Of a stretch of 64,000 nt of DNA, positions 45,689-57,919 are shown in pieces. The position numbers and the translations under genes were made by a program. Every line of letters starts with the position of its first letter. Positions within the stretch are counted from its first letter, which is position 1. The stretch comes from Akebia trifoliata (taxonomy: Eukaryota > Streptophyta > Magnoliopsida > Ranunculales > Lardizabalaceae), in contig CM030714.1 in NCBI GenBank assembly GCA_017979445.1, positions 41,644,826 through 41,708,825 of the forward strand, given 5' to 3'. The notes below the pieces were generated by a model. That model searched no databases. It was not told the DNA's origin and was given only the letters and a program-made list of their open reading frames with translations.

Positions 45689-46856
45689 AGGAAAGGTGAT
45701 TGAATCCGATCACAAGAAGCTCAAATTTTCATTTACCTTCCTAGACCTTTACTTTCTCCTTTGTTGGCTGTTAAGTTGGGCTTGGTACTGACTGCATACA
45801 TACACACCCTTGCCCCTAGTTTGTTTGTTACCTTTCTGCGGAAGCACTGAATCAAACATGCTTATGTTACTACACTGTGCTTGTGAAAATGTGTCTTTAT
45901 TTGGTAGATTTATCATTCGCGTAACTGATGAACTCAGTGCACTAAGAAGGCTGTTTTTTTTCAGTTTTATCTGATCCTTCAGGCTGAGTTTGGCTTGTAA
46001 ACATAGGATAGGAGAAAATAAAATCTGAGCCTTAAATATGAAATTACTAAACCGCCCCCCCCCCTGGAAAGAACATGTCATTTCAAAATCCCTGCCCCAC
46101 GTATTAATTATGTTGCTAGAGCAGCAACTGTGATAGCTCACAATTAACCATGATATGATAGTAAGGGTGGGAGGAGGTCCTTAGCCCCATTTCCCTTTTT
46201 CTTTTGTTTGTTCTCTTATTGCACGCTTTTCAGCAAAAGAGATCAAGAAAACTGAGTTTGGTTCAAAGGCAAGGCGTTATTTCTCATTTGAGAACTTTCA
46301 AAAAATTATAAACACCCACCCAATAGCCAAGCAATTATCCAAGAAAAATGCTTCACTCAAAGAGGATTGTGCCGTGAGGCACTTTTAGATGTGGTACCAA
46401 ACATGACATCTAATTTTTTTTTAATTCGCTTTCACTATCTGCATGGACCATTGAATCTTTAGTCAACAGTACAAAAACCCTTTAGCAATGTTTTGGGCTC
46501 AATGAAGTCTGAATCTTTGGGGCTAGCGGCTATGATTATTAAAGAGTACGTGATCAAAATGCATTGGGAGTCATGGCCAGTCTATGAGATAATGCATGAT
46601 AAGAGTTACCAGAAGCACCTAGCTGATACCCATTACTTCACCCTAATAATATGCTTCGAGGATATTTTAGTGGCAATAATATGAAAAACATGACAAAACT
46701 CATTTCACTTTGGCATAAAAGAGGGTATATGTTTTACATTCCCAGGCCAGATACAATCAAACCCTAGTGAACCTACCAACAACAGACAGTTCAAGACATA
46801 ACTTACTAAGTTAAAAAAACCCTTTACAACTCCTCTTCATGAAAGAAGTTAAACCT
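45689..46856. other. Convergent intergenic region with the 3' ends of both neighbours
   Basis: It holds the 3' untranslated region of the DUF1005 gene, with an AATAAA at about 46016-46021, and that of the PHD-Myb gene from the right. A C-run at 46055-46064. The open frame at 46493-46684 shows no recognisable domain. Confidence 0.45.
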
Positions 46857-49800
46857 TCATCTTGTTCTTGGGGACTCTTTGGTCATATTTCTCCATTTAT
46901 CCTTGAGGTCAATTGTTGTCCGACTTTCCTGAAAGATGTGGCGACCAAACTCTAATATTTTCTTCCATTTTTCATCTGCACTGGAAAACTTCCGCACTCC
47001 TTTCTGCAATGGTTAAAAACACGTAATCAATATCATAGTAGCTTAGCTAAATCCTCAACGAAAACACACTTTCCAAACTGATCTCTTACCAGCCAAATTC
47101 CAACTCTTGATCCTAAACCCCAAAAATTTTTACTACTTTTGAACCCATTACATCCCCAACACATTATGAACAAATACAAAACAACTGGGAGCCTAAAAAT
47201 ATGTTCTTTAAATAAATAAATAAACTTCATAGCAAATTGAAAATATACACCATACCTTCAGTATTTCCTCCTCTTCAGCAGACCAAGGAACTTTCTTTCG
47301 CCTAAAACTAGGAAATGCCCGATTTGAACTGCAAATCAGGATGAAAATTAGTATAACTATGCTCAAACACTGCTCAGATTGTCTAGTGGCTCTCTGACTT
47401 TTTTTTAAGGATTAAGAATATTAAGTGTCAACTTACTATCGCTTGGCAGGCCTTCGACGTCTCCTAAATTCGAAGGAAATGCCATCATCATTTTCACTTT
47501 CAACAATTTCGTCATCATTTGTTTTTAGATGGGAAGAGGACTCTTGTGGTGGATCAACAATCGGTTGTTGCAAGTCAGAATTTTCAGTTCCTACATCAGC
47601 ATCTTCTCGACTAATTAAGACAGTTCTCGTGTCTGTACAGGGTGAATTAGAAGCATTACTTTTATGAACTCCTAATTGCTTCCTTTCTTCTCCTTCGATT
47701 TTGGATTGATGCTTTTCATCCATCTTTGCTTTCCCCTTTTTTTTCCTCAAGGAAACATTTGGTGTACAGACTATAGTTGCTTCCTTTTCGCCCTCTAGAG
47801 GTTCTTGATCTTCTACTACTCTCCTATCTTGATGGTTGTTGACTTGCTTTTGATGGTCTTCTCCTTCGGTTAAGGCACCTTTATTTCTCTCACTAATCGA
47901 ACCCATTGGTGCTCTATCAATTGTATCATCATCAATACACTCAACATCAACTTCTGCTCCTTGGTGATGCACCTCGTCATGCACGTCATGCTCACTGCCA
48001 TGGTTCTCATCAAGTAATTCAGTATTTTCAACCATTGTTGATTGTCTCAGTCCTTCTGTTGGTAAATTTTCACATGGTTGCTTTTGCAGGTTTAGATGCA
48101 CCATTCGCATAAATTTAACTAAATGTTTACGTGTCAAGACAGCCTTTTCCTTTATCAGAGAAGCTTTCTTCTTGGTTTCACGATATGCAGCAGTTGCTTG
48201 CGCAAATGAACAAAATGGGCAGTTGAAGTTGCCTGTGTCATCGAAACTAGCTGAAGAGCCCACACAGCTCTCGTGGACGGCTATTGGACAACTGCTGACA
48301 CAACAAACCAATAACTGACCAACTTGGTTACACTTTATACAAGCACTTTGTTCTGTCCATTCTGCTCCCTGAGAATCCTGATTGAATGTGTTTTGAGAAA
48401 TCAAGAAACTACGTTTCTCTGCAGCAATTAACATCTCTTCATCTGAATCAAAGTCCGGAGCTTTATCAAGATTTCCATAATTTTCTCTCAATGTTTCTGG
48501 TTTGTTAGAGTTCTCACTATTATTTCTGGTGTCGGAAACGTAATTATTTTGGTGGGACCCATCAGAAGGTGCTTTTTGAGGTATTTTACCTTCATTTGAA
48601 GTAAAATGTGATTGGTCATGCTGGATTTCACCATCATTATTGCTACGCTTAACCCTCTTTGAGATAACATACTCAAAACCTCCATTGTCCACAGAAATTC
48701 TGTCGGTATCCAAACATCCCATCTGTTGTTCGTTAGTGAAGCCACTCCCTTCCCTCTTACCAGATACTGAAATAGTTTCAGGAAGATGTTGCATGATCTT
48801 GTTTGTATTTTCAGTGGCCAAAGGAGCTGATTTCTCAGTAATTGAATGAACTTCACTATCCTTCATGCTCTGCTTAGGGCTCTTAGCTGCAATATCAACA
48901 CCATCCAAACAAATTCCGTTTACATCCATAGATCCCACTTGGCTTTGTTCAGCCTTATCTTCTTGCAAGACTTCGTTCCCATTATCAGGGGGGGCTAGAT
49001 GATTTAAGTTCTCTTTTGGAACTTGAATTTCAATTTCATTAGTGTTCTGTTCAAGCCTCTCTGCAGCTTCATCAGGAACACCATTATTCTCTGGAGTTCT
49101 ATTATTATCCTGATATAGTCTGTCCAGTCCACTCCTTTCCCTCAAGAGTGTAGTATATGGATGACCACCTTCAAGAATTTTGTCCTTCAGCTGATAGTAA
49201 GCAAGCAATGCTTGGTAAGATACATGTAAATTGCAAATCATAGTTAACCATTTTGCATGAAACATATAAGTGGAAAAGGCTTAGACCTGCTGTAAAGCAC
49301 ATTTGGGCAAGCCTGCTCTTTTCTTAAGGATAAACTGATGAACATCGTGTTTAAAACACTCTAGTGTAGACTTGCTTGGGCTGGATGTTGCCATCTGGTG
49401 AAAGATGATAAATAATACAAAAATTGGAGCCTTTTTTCAAATGAAAATTGAAAACAGAACTAAAAGAAATTGATATAAATGAAAGTAAGGCAGTTATTTC
49501 CAACAAACAGAAAATGAATATATTCCTTTTGATAAGTATAGGTTGTATTGAACCCAAATCGTCAGATAAGAGAGAAGCCCACCACCTTACTCTCAACCCT
49601 TACAACTCCCACCTTATTAAGAAGTCCTAAAAAAGTGACTCTAAAATTCCTTAAAGGACATTGGCTTAGACAAACATGAAGTCCTAATGATAACCTCCCA
49701 GAGGGAATGCTCATTTCCTTCAAAAGGCTCTTATTCGCCTTCCATGTACCCCAGCAAATCACAAATGGGGCTAAAGTCTATAAATTCTTTTATCTGGATG

Positions 49801-52800
49801 TAAAAGCCATGGCCTGCCAACTTTGAAAAAGAGATGATAATAGGGAACAGAGTTAACAATTCGGTATGAAGGAAAAGTTCATTAAGGGGTTAATTTGGGT
49901 ACAACTTGAAATACACTCTATATTTTATTAAAAATTTCAGCTAACAAAACAAAGAATGGAAAGAACACGATACATGTGTTCACATGTATAAGATCATCTT
50001 TTACTTAGACTTTAATCTTAGTTAGGGCTTCCCTTCTCTACATGAACTTTGTTTCAATCATGGAAACTCCCACCTTTTATCTCAAGGTAAAGGATTCTTT
50101 GGAGTTTGAATCTTTTTTGCTATTTGTTGAGCTATCTGATGGAATAGGAATAGTAGTACTTTTTTTAGGGAAAAGAGCAACCTATTTGGGAGGCGATCAT
50201 ATCTGTTTTAGGTTTTTTGTTCTTCCCGTTCAAGGAGTTTACATGTTCAAGCAACACAGTGTTTGTCAAGAGTCAGTGTAGTGGCCTTCGTTTTTTTTCC
50301 ACATTTTGGTTGTGTGCTTCGTAGGTCTCGACCTCCACTCTTTTTCCTTTAATATATCTATATTCATAAAAAATAATAATAAATAAAAAGTAGGTCAAAT
50401 TTAATAGTTAGACCTTTAAAGGTTAATTTCTCATATTTAAATATTTTAATTTTTGTATTCTAAAATAAAATCCACCAACTTTAAAACCAAGAGTAATGTA
50501 CAATTTCACCAAGAGCTAATTGTATTATCAAGTATCAACACAAACTTCATAAAGACAAGGCAAAAACTCTTCTACTTAGTTGGGTGAGATTTCCTATTGA
50601 GACTCCTTTCCCAAAAGCCTAGAGAGAGAGAGAGAGAGAGAGAGTTGACCTACTGGTTGTAGCCCTGGATAGAGATGATGAATGATTGTCGACGATAATC
50701 TAATGGCAAAGCCATGAAGGGTAAATGGAGAATGAAAAAACGTATTACTATGCGAGACTGTGAGAGGATGAAGACCATACAAAAATCATGGCTTGTTTGT
50801 TTCTAACCACTTTGTATGTACATTTTTTTTGTGTGGAGAAGTTTAATTCGATAAGCAAAATAAATTGTGAATAATTTGTGCAGTCAAGACGATGCAAACT
50901 TTTCCAATCAGTTGAATCAAATGGATATTTTAATATGCTATTATATTATTCGATAAACCCATATACAATTCATGAATTACTATTCAAATTGCCAACTATG
51001 CTTAGGAAACACCAATGAATGTGAAAGGAGAAATAAAATTATGGACCAGATAACACATACGAAATTGCAATGGATATATATGATTGACCGATTCGCCGCT
51101 ACCCTGACATTAAAAAGACGTAGTTGACAAAAATAATACCATGAGCAATGACACGATCCATGGTCAGAATTTCATCCAAGGCAGTCAACCAAATTAGAAA
51201 CACTACCTTAGAGGGGACTTGGGGCCCCAGGAAGCAGCTGCTAAGAATTCTGAATGCGACACAAGCGCAGGAGATTGATAAAAACAATGTCATTAAGAAC
51301 ACACAACATGACCTATCCCATACCCAATTATAGACATCCAAAGGAAAGATAGGGATGAGAGACATTCGACTGAGCGACTAGCAATATACTCCATATCCCA
51401 ATAGTTCAGCTTCATTTGAAGAACTTCGTTTCCATCGAGAATTTCATGGAGTTCTCCTGTATTTCGATCGAAGATCCTATATCCAAAGTCCCTAGAAATC
51501 TCATTCCTAACCCGAAGAATGAAGTTGTGTATAGGCATCATCCTTTTAAACGGAATAAAATATAAATTTGAATATTGACATTTTAGCAAAGAACTACCAC
51601 ACCATCCATCCTCCTAAAATCTAAACCAACTTCCTTCATCTACTCTAAATGCTATCTTTACAAGAAACTCAGGAAAAATTTGAGATACCTTTTCAATCTC
51701 CATATTAGTATGACGAACACACTACACCACTCTCCCACCCAAACACCTTATAAGTTATAAACCCATAGTTCACCTGGATAACCTTCTTTTAAAGCTAACC
51801 CATCCATTACAAATTTCTAATGCCAATTTTCCTAACAGTACCGAATTCATGATTTTAGTTCTTTGAAAACCAAGCAATGATCCTTTCTGACGAACAAACA
51901 CTCTTTTGATTCACTGAATGGAATTTACAAGCTCCACCCTTATGCTGAGTCTAGCAAACGATGAAAAACCAACTTGAAGGCCTCTTCAAAGGAAAAAGAA
52001 AAATGAAATAAATCAAGGAAAAAAATTTAGGGAGATGGAAAATCATAGGAAGAATAATAAAACACCCTACATCAAAAAGGTGTAGGGGAAGGTGTTTCAA
52101 TGGCCTATAATCCGAAGCAAACCTAAACATGTTGTTCATAATCCTCACGATCATACCTTTGAAATGACTATTAATACTGAATGAGAAAATTTTAAGAAGT
52201 TGTAGTTCTTGTAACTCATTCTTTTTTGGGAGTTCGACTAAAAAAGATTGCAACTTTGCATGATTTTCCCAATTTTACAGTGGATTCATTAAAAGCTTAT
52301 TCATCAAAGTTAGGTTTTTCAATCTGCATCCCAGGGCACGGCCACAAGAGTGGAAGCAAAAAATGTACCAAAAATCACAGATGGCTAACTAAAATTCGAA
52401 TTCAATTTCAAGAATCCATAAACCTCAAGTAATTCTAGTAACAAATTGAGGAGGTAAAATCTGATATCGAAATTACAATTAAAAAAATTACCTTTTTAAG
52501 AAGACGAGATAAGACGTCTTCGGCTCGCTCCGAAAAATGGATGCCAACCTGAACATGAGATTCTGAATTCGAGAGCATATTGTTGGCATCGCCATTAACA
52601 GTGGTTCCATCGAACAAATCCTCCAGATGCCTCAAAGCAAGTCTTTCTCTGGCGTTTCTGCTCCATGATTCATCGCAAGATTCAGGAACCCTACTCATCA
52701 AATCTGCATGAACCCAAAACCCTAACCCTTATTCCCCTCCAAAAATAAAATTCGAAACTTAAAGCGGAAAATTAAAAAGTGATTAATAAACGACAAACCG

Positions 52801-52907
52801 TATAGAAGAGCTATATCTACTTGTTTGAATTCTGTTAGGGCTTCGACCACCCAAAGCCATGGAAGGTGGTTTGAAGAAGAAGAGGACGAGGTGTTAGCTG
52901 TGTCCAT
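46857..52907 (-). CDS. PHD-finger and telobox-Myb protein (TRF-like), six exons
   Basis: The coding exons are 52907-52799, 52703-52492, 49394-49287, 49190-47437, 47328-47256 and 47003-46857. Every junction is GT/AG and in phase, giving 800 residues. The start is the ATG after a CT-rich leader. The N-terminus (residues 1-143) is helical, with VVEALTEFKQVDIALLY. A long acidic, low-complexity region follows. Residues about 427-470 form a C4HC3 PHD-type finger (CIKC, then CC..C, HESC, CPFC). The C-terminus (about 737-793) is a Myb domain, VPWSAEEEEILKKGVRKF ... TIDLKDKWRNM, carrying the telobox signature of telomere-repeat-binding (TRF/TRFL) proteins. Such proteins act in the nucleus on telomeric or telobox promoter DNA; the PHD finger may read histone tails. 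Intron 2 (3.1 kb) contains retroelement debris. Exact orthology is not decided. Confidence 0.85.
49560..49800 (-). pseudogene. Possible LINE ORF2 C-terminal remnant in intron 2
   Basis: The minus strand encodes a segment with ICWGTWKANKSLLKE, which resembles the LPFSICWGIWKARN-type text that follows the zinc-binding domain in plant LINE reverse transcriptases. It is short, with no intact frame around it. It lies 1.4 kb downstream, on the same strand, of the better zinc-binding-like remnant at 51.1 kb, the order expected in a LINE. Weak evidence. Confidence 0.3.
51110..51280 (-). pseudogene. LINE reverse-transcriptase zinc-binding domain remnant
   Basis: The minus-strand open frame contains GPQVPSKVVFLIWLTALDEI followed by LTMDRVIAHGI. 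This matches the layout of the zf-RVT domain of plant LINEs (P-x-K-V-x-F-x-x-W ... L-T-x-D). No other part of the polymerase is seen nearby, so it is a degraded fragment. It lies within intron 2 of the PHD-Myb gene. Confidence 0.45.
51293..51589 (-). other. Unidentified protein-like open frame in intron 2
   Basis: The 98-codon frame includes FILRVRNEISRDFGYRIFD and DRNTGELHEILDGNEVLQM, text of ordinary protein composition unlike the surrounding intron. It goes out of frame with the zinc-binding-like segment near 51360. I do not recognise it. It could be an unrelated captured exon or a diverged retroelement segment. Confidence 0.3.
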
Positions 52908-52918
52908 GAGATGAAAAC

Positions 52919-52941
52919 GGAGTCTCTCTCTCTCTCTCTCT
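52919..52941 (-). repeat. CT/GA microsatellite in the PHD-Myb leader
   Basis: (CT)n on the plus strand, (GA)n on the transcribed strand, immediately before the proposed start codon at 52907. Such tracts are frequent in plant 5' leaders. Confidence 0.7.
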
Positions 52942-52949
52942 CTTTTCAC

Positions 52950-54013
52950 ATTTTGGAGAATACTTTCGTCGCCCTCTCTTCAATTGGTTAAAATTTCAAA
53001 AAATCACAACTTGAGAGAGATTCTATTGCATCGCAACTCGCAAGTACTTGTCCAAAATAAAATTGTTATTCACACACCACAATACTCAAAGAGCCTTTCA
53101 AAGTTTAAGGTTACCTCAGGAACTAACCCCTATCTACATTCCTTCTCCTCCATCTACGATACATTTTCTTCTCCGATGAATCAAAATAGTGGAAATCTCA
53201 AGATTCAACACCGATCACAACATCGATAATTAGAATCTCATCGCAACATTCTATATTTTCAAGAAATATGAAAAATATCCGAGATGGGAATTCCTTAATA
53301 TCCTTGAAACCATTTTTTCAAATGTTGATTTAAGTTATACTTATCATCCTTTCATTCCTCTCTACATTCTTTCTCCTCTAATGTTGTATCACCTTTGTTA
53401 ATCAAATAGATAATTAGAAACTTAATACATTAAAATGAGATGGATACAACTCAATTTTTATTTTAAAAAAGAAATGAATGTAAACACCACACATGGATGC
53501 AATCAAATATTGCTTTTTTGTGTCAATTTTAATCTGTGTCAGATGTACATTCTTGACATGGATTTTACAATGTCAAATGTTAAGCCTTCACATGACTTCA
53601 AGCATGTCCTATATCTATTCTTGACATATTGAAAAGAAATTAGGCATAATATGTGTCGGATGTACACTCTTGACATGAGCTTTACAAAGTCGGATTTGAG
53701 CCTTGACATAATTTTAAGTATGTCGGATGTCCACTCTTGACACAGTGATCTTGCTATTACAGTCTTTTAATTCAAAAAGAAATCATAAATTAAAGAAAAT
53801 TGTTTATTACAACGAAGGATTTCCATAAGACTTTGATGATTATCTTCGTTGTGAATGAAACTATGTAACATTTGCGCCCAAACGAAGAATCTATGAGTAG
53901 AAACCAAAGATTCTTATACCTTTCCAAAACCTACGATCAAATGTTGTAGAAGTCACAAGAATTGCCAGAACTAATTCAAATGAGAAGATGACGACAATTC
54001 AAGATTATAATTT
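52950..54013. other. Upstream region of the PHD-Myb gene, no further gene seen
   Basis: The first few hundred bases should hold the minus-strand promoter of the PHD-Myb gene, but no clear TATA box was found. Three direct copies of TGTCAGATGTACATTCTTGACATG-like text (shortest shared core ATGT.CACTCTTGACA) occur at about 53536, 53652 and 53724. Confidence 0.4.
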
Positions 54014-54571
54014 AAAGGGTCCTCAAATTTTTAGGGGCACCTCTAAAAATTAAAGTTTTATTTTGGGCAATCCAGTTGAATGAGTACATATGTTAATTTT
54101 GAATGGGTTCAACGACTCCATCAAATCTAACGATGACGTGAAATTCCGACGATTCCATGGAAAAAGAAGAAAGATTAGAGGGAGAGGAGGAGGAAACAGA
54201 GAGAAGAAGAAATAGGTAGAAAAAGAGAGAGGTTGAAGAAGAAAATAGAGAGGAATCGGAGAATGAGAAGGTGAAGAAAAAGAAAAGAGAGAGAAAGGAG
54301 TTTTAAAAAATACATCTAAGGACTATTTTTTTTTTTCGATTTGATTAATGTTTTACGGTGTATAATGGTTCATTGTAGGAGGGGTGGAAGAGATGCGCTC
54401 AAAAATATTTTTTTACTTTTCTTTTAAGAATATAGCCATCCCCTAGTGTATGTTGGCATGTCAATAAAACTCCACTAATTTTAGAAGTAAAAAAGAGATG
54501 CCCATAGAAATGGAGTGCCCCAAATGTTTTTCTAATTTTTAGAGGTGCCCCAAAAAGTGGAGGGCCCTTAG
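54014..54571. mobile_element. Non-autonomous element with TAAAGGGTCCTC ends
   Basis: The left end TAAAGGGTCCTCAAATTTTT, followed by GGGGCACCTCTAAAAATTA, mirrors the right end TAATTTTTAGAGGTGCCCC followed by GGAGGGCCCTTA. The core has a long GA-rich tract (54160-54300). About 560 bp; no coding sequence. Confidence 0.5.
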
Positions 54572-54749
54572 AGTATTTTGGTGCGTCAATAAAATTTCCT
54601 TTAAATTATTTGTCCCACCCCAAATTAATTAAAATACAGAGTGACGAGTTGCATAGCACCTAGTACCAATTGCACCCTATCGCTTAAAATATCTCATTTA
54701 TGCTCCATTGATTCCATAGTTAACCATATAAAGTTTGTCTATCCAAAAG

Positions 54750-54942
54750 ATTGCTTAGTTATCCAAAATACTGTGCCCCAGGAAGTGAAGGTTTTGAGTT
54801 CAAATCCCCCCTTAAAGGCCACCCCTAAGGACTTATCCTAGAAATTACGTGGTGTGTGGTGGGAGGGCATTGCAAGTGCCCCAAGGATTAGTTGGGTGCT
54901 CGAAAAGGCCCGAATACCTAGATTTTCAAAAAAAAAAAAAAG
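54750..54942 (+). mobile_element. Au-like SINE, plus orientation
   Basis: Contains GAGTTCAAATCCCCCCTTAA (B-box region), GGCCACCCCTAAGG, GAAATTACGTGGTGTGTGG, AAGGATTAGTTGGGTGCTCG, CCCGAATACCTAG and a run of A at about 54929-54942. It has the same block order as the minus-strand copy at 7115-7300. The start is approximate. Confidence 0.6.
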
Positions 54943-55343
54943 CAATCCATAATTTTTTTTTCCCACCAAAAATTCCTATATTGCATTGAAGTTTGAAAGT
55001 TAAAGATTGAGGAGGAGGGGGCTCAGTTATTTTGGTTATTTTGTATTAGAATATTAGAGTGGACCATGAATTCACCAAAACTTGGAGGGGTGTGTCTAAA
55101 TGATCCTAATTTGTAGCTCATCGGTGTATCCTACATTGACTTAGAATCATCTCAGTTTCGATTAATTTTTAAAATCATATTTCCAATTAGGATGTTTTGT
55201 GGTTTTTTCAATTAATGGGTGAGACAACATTTATGAATCAAATGACCTCATATACTTGTGCTGCTTTCGGTGTTATACATGCCCAGCTCATTTTCTATCT
55301 TAGCCGCAAATGGGTGTTGTTTCGAATACTTGATGCTCTCATG
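54943..55343. other. Intergenic, no feature recognised
   Basis: AT-rich DNA between the SINE and the nested transposons. Short open frames only. Confidence 0.4.
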
Positions 55344-55627
55344 TAGAGTTGTCAATAGGCCAGCCCAGGCCTTAAACGATCCGATGCTATCCCGGCCTAA
55401 AAATCCTAGCCCGAGCTTGGCCATTTTAGTTGCCAGACCGAGCCAAATAAACAATTGTCCATGTCCAAGCCTGGCTTCACTACTTGAGAAAAAAGGGGTA
55501 AACTCGACGACTAGGCGTCAAATTTGGCTAAATCCAAGCAGATTCAACACACCTTAGCGTTGCATTTTCCCCTTGTAGTGCTTGCAAGTACTTGGGTTTA
55601 TTTATGCACTATAACATTTTTGATCTA

Positions 55628-56062
55628 CAACGGCGGATTTTTCCGCCGCTACAAGGTAATTTTTCCGCCGGTAAAAGCTATTGCGGCGATGAGCAGCGGA
55701 ACCAAAGATCCGTCGTTGTTTCCTCCGTCGCTAACTATAGCAGCGGATAATGTATTCCGCTGTTGCAGGTAGTACCTTTAGCGGCGGATATTTATATCCG
55801 CTGCAATAGGTCGAATTTTTTAACAAATAGAATATAATACATATAGCGGCGGATATTAAGATCCGCTGCAATAGGTAATTTTTTTTTTTTTATAAATATA
55901 ACACATATAGCGATGGATATTAAGATTCGCTGCAATAGGTCAATTTTTTTAAAAAAAATATAACACATATAGCGGCGGATATTAAGATCCGCTGCAATAG
56001 GTCAATTTTTATTATAAAAAAAAACACATATAGCGGTGGATATTAAAATCCGTTGCTATACG
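55628..56062. repeat. Left subterminal palindromic repeats of the CACTA element
   Basis: About seven or eight units of roughly 60 bp, each a near-palindrome of the type GCGGCGGATATTAAGATCCG followed by CTGCAATAGGT. Good units stand at about 55742, 55780, 55845, 55909, 55972 and 56034. In En/Spm-type elements such subterminal motifs bind the transposase accessory protein; that role is inferred. Confidence 0.8.
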
Positions 56063-56975
56063 CTTTTAAAAAAAAAAAATTATTATATATCTTTCAAAAA
56101 CAATATATAAAGACGGAATTTGTATCCACTACTGTAATTTTTTTTTTCATATATATATATACACATTTAACCTGTGTCCTCCAACCTGTACAGATTGAAA
56201 ACTTTAAAATAAATAATATAAGAGAGCTGCTATTGCCACACTAAATTTTTTTAATCCCGTACTAATACATAAGTAAATCACCAAAGAACTGCACATGTTT
56301 ATAATTTAAACTAACATCTTTATTCAAGACGGTTCATAATTAGGACTATCTATATGTGGATCCAACCTAGTTCTGGATAAAAGAATACCTGCAAGAACCT
56401 TATCTTATCAAGCCATTGCTGAACGGACATGACTTTATCATTGTCATCCTTCCACTCATTAGCCACAACTGCTGCAATTATAAATAGCTGACTGTATGAT
56501 TCAACCCATTAACTTCTCATAAGAATTAGATGCAAATATCCACTCACTCAAACTAAATCATCAATCTAACCACCAGTTGTCATCACATTGGTTCACACAC
56601 ATCCAGTTTATCTTTACACAAGACTCATTAACTATTGGAATATTCATTGGTAATAAAAACAGAGTAAATATTAAAAAATCAACTGAACTTCAGTATATTA
56701 AAAGTAGCCTTGCCTGCATGATTAACAACCATAACTTCAGTATATCCCTGATAAGATTTCATTAAGTCTAGCTTTCCTATCAAAACAGACATGATGATGC
56801 AACCATAATATCTTGAATGACATCATTGTTCAGACTCCATGCATGATGATGCACTAACAGATCTGACTCCATAATTAAAATGCGAATATGCCTTCTATCA
56901 ATTAAACAAGTATGTTCAATGAAGATAATTTATATGCATTTCTAGCAAAGAAGTAAAACAACATAAAGTACTTGC
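56063..56975. other. CACTA interior without recognised coding sequence
   Basis: Includes a half MITE near 56225-56300 of the family at 27676 and 37797 (GCTGCTATTGCCACACTAA). The remainder may be intron and 3' sequence of the captured reductase, because it directly follows its last recognised exon on the minus strand. No open frame of note. Confidence 0.4.
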
Positions 56976-57575
56976 CTGTTCGATCTCAAAGAACTTCAAT
57001 AACAACTCATCGAGAATGGACCAGCCAAAGATGCCAAAATTTTCCTTGAGTCTCACCTCATTCGTGCTCTTAGGCATTACACTGACACATTTGGATTCCC
57101 CATTGGAGAGCAACCTGTGCAGTTGACTTGCCCAATTTCCCTGCAACCATATTAAGAACTGGATGCTTAAGGACATCGCTCTTGAGCAATGTTGTTCCTG
57201 GAGAACCCAACAGTGAATACCCCTATAATAGACCATTGAAAGAAATTTTTACAATTAAGGATAAAATAACAAACAAACTTAATAACTCAAAAGTCTTGTT
57301 AAAGCTTGTATACACACAGATAGGTGCACTCCCTTTGAATTACAGAATGCACGTAGCTGCGTCTGGTGCCATGTAGGGTGGCATTCAATCTGATTGACGG
57401 CAAGAGGCACGCGTGCTACTTCTAACAAATCCCCCAACTTCTTTGATGAAAAATTGCTTACACCAATAGAACGAACCTTGCCAGAATCATATAATTCCTC
57501 CATTGCTCTCCATGTACTCGATGTATCATGTAGGGTGAAGTTTTCAAGATTAAAGCCAATAGAACCCTTTTTCAT
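56976..57575 (-). pseudogene. Captured aldo-keto reductase fragment (AKR4C-like), two exons, broken
   Basis: Exon A (57575-57318, 86 codons) encodes [50 protein letters not shown] and [11 protein letters not shown], the central part of plant AKR4C NADPH-dependent aldehyde reductases. Exon B (57222-56976) continues with [10 protein letters not shown] and [11 protein letters not shown]. Here the frame is lost: a TAA occurs at 57072-57070, while the C-terminal text [20 protein letters not shown] is in another frame, so an indel lies in between. The intron between the exons and its splice sites remain, so the capture was from genomic DNA. Exon B ends at a GC donor (CAG|GCAAGT). The N-terminal catalytic Asp/Tyr exon and the far C-terminus are absent. 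A gene fragment carried by the CACTA element, not a working enzyme. Confidence 0.85.
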
Positions 57576-57785
57576 AGAAAATGGATCTTACATAGAAAAT
57601 CTTCTAAGCTAAAATTAATTTAGAGCTTATAATAGTACATGTTTTTTGCAAGATGGTCAATCATATATTTTCTAACCATCTGAATAAATAAGAAAAATTG
57701 GATAGCCACAATCATCGGATCAGATCGACCAGATGGGTATCATTATCTCATCAATAGAAAGGTGAGTGATGGAATGCAATCTCAC

Positions 57786-57919
57786 CAAATGCTGCTTGTG
57801 CAAGCTCCACGTATCTGTTGTACCTCTTCCCGGGAATTGCTTCATGTAGTTGGACCAGAATCCACAAAGTGTAAAGTTGCCAAAAGTAGGTTATTGTTAA
57901 CGAGATTACCCCCCAACTC
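57786..57919 (-). pseudogene. Captured exon of an amino acid permease (LHT-like)
   Basis: The 134-nt exon encodes SWGVISLTITYFWQLYTLW followed by ILVQLHEAIPGKRYNRYVEL and AQAAFG. It is bounded by an AG acceptor (TATGTAG) and a GT donor (G|GTGAGA). The text W-Q-L-Y-T-L-W-x-L-V-x-L-H-E-x-x-P-G-x-R matches the second membrane segment region of lysine/histidine transporter (LHT) permeases of the AAAP family, closest in character to the LHT7/LHT8 subgroup. Only one exon is recognised. It lies in the CACTA element on the same strand as, and upstream of, the captured reductase exons, and is unrelated to them. Confidence 0.75.
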
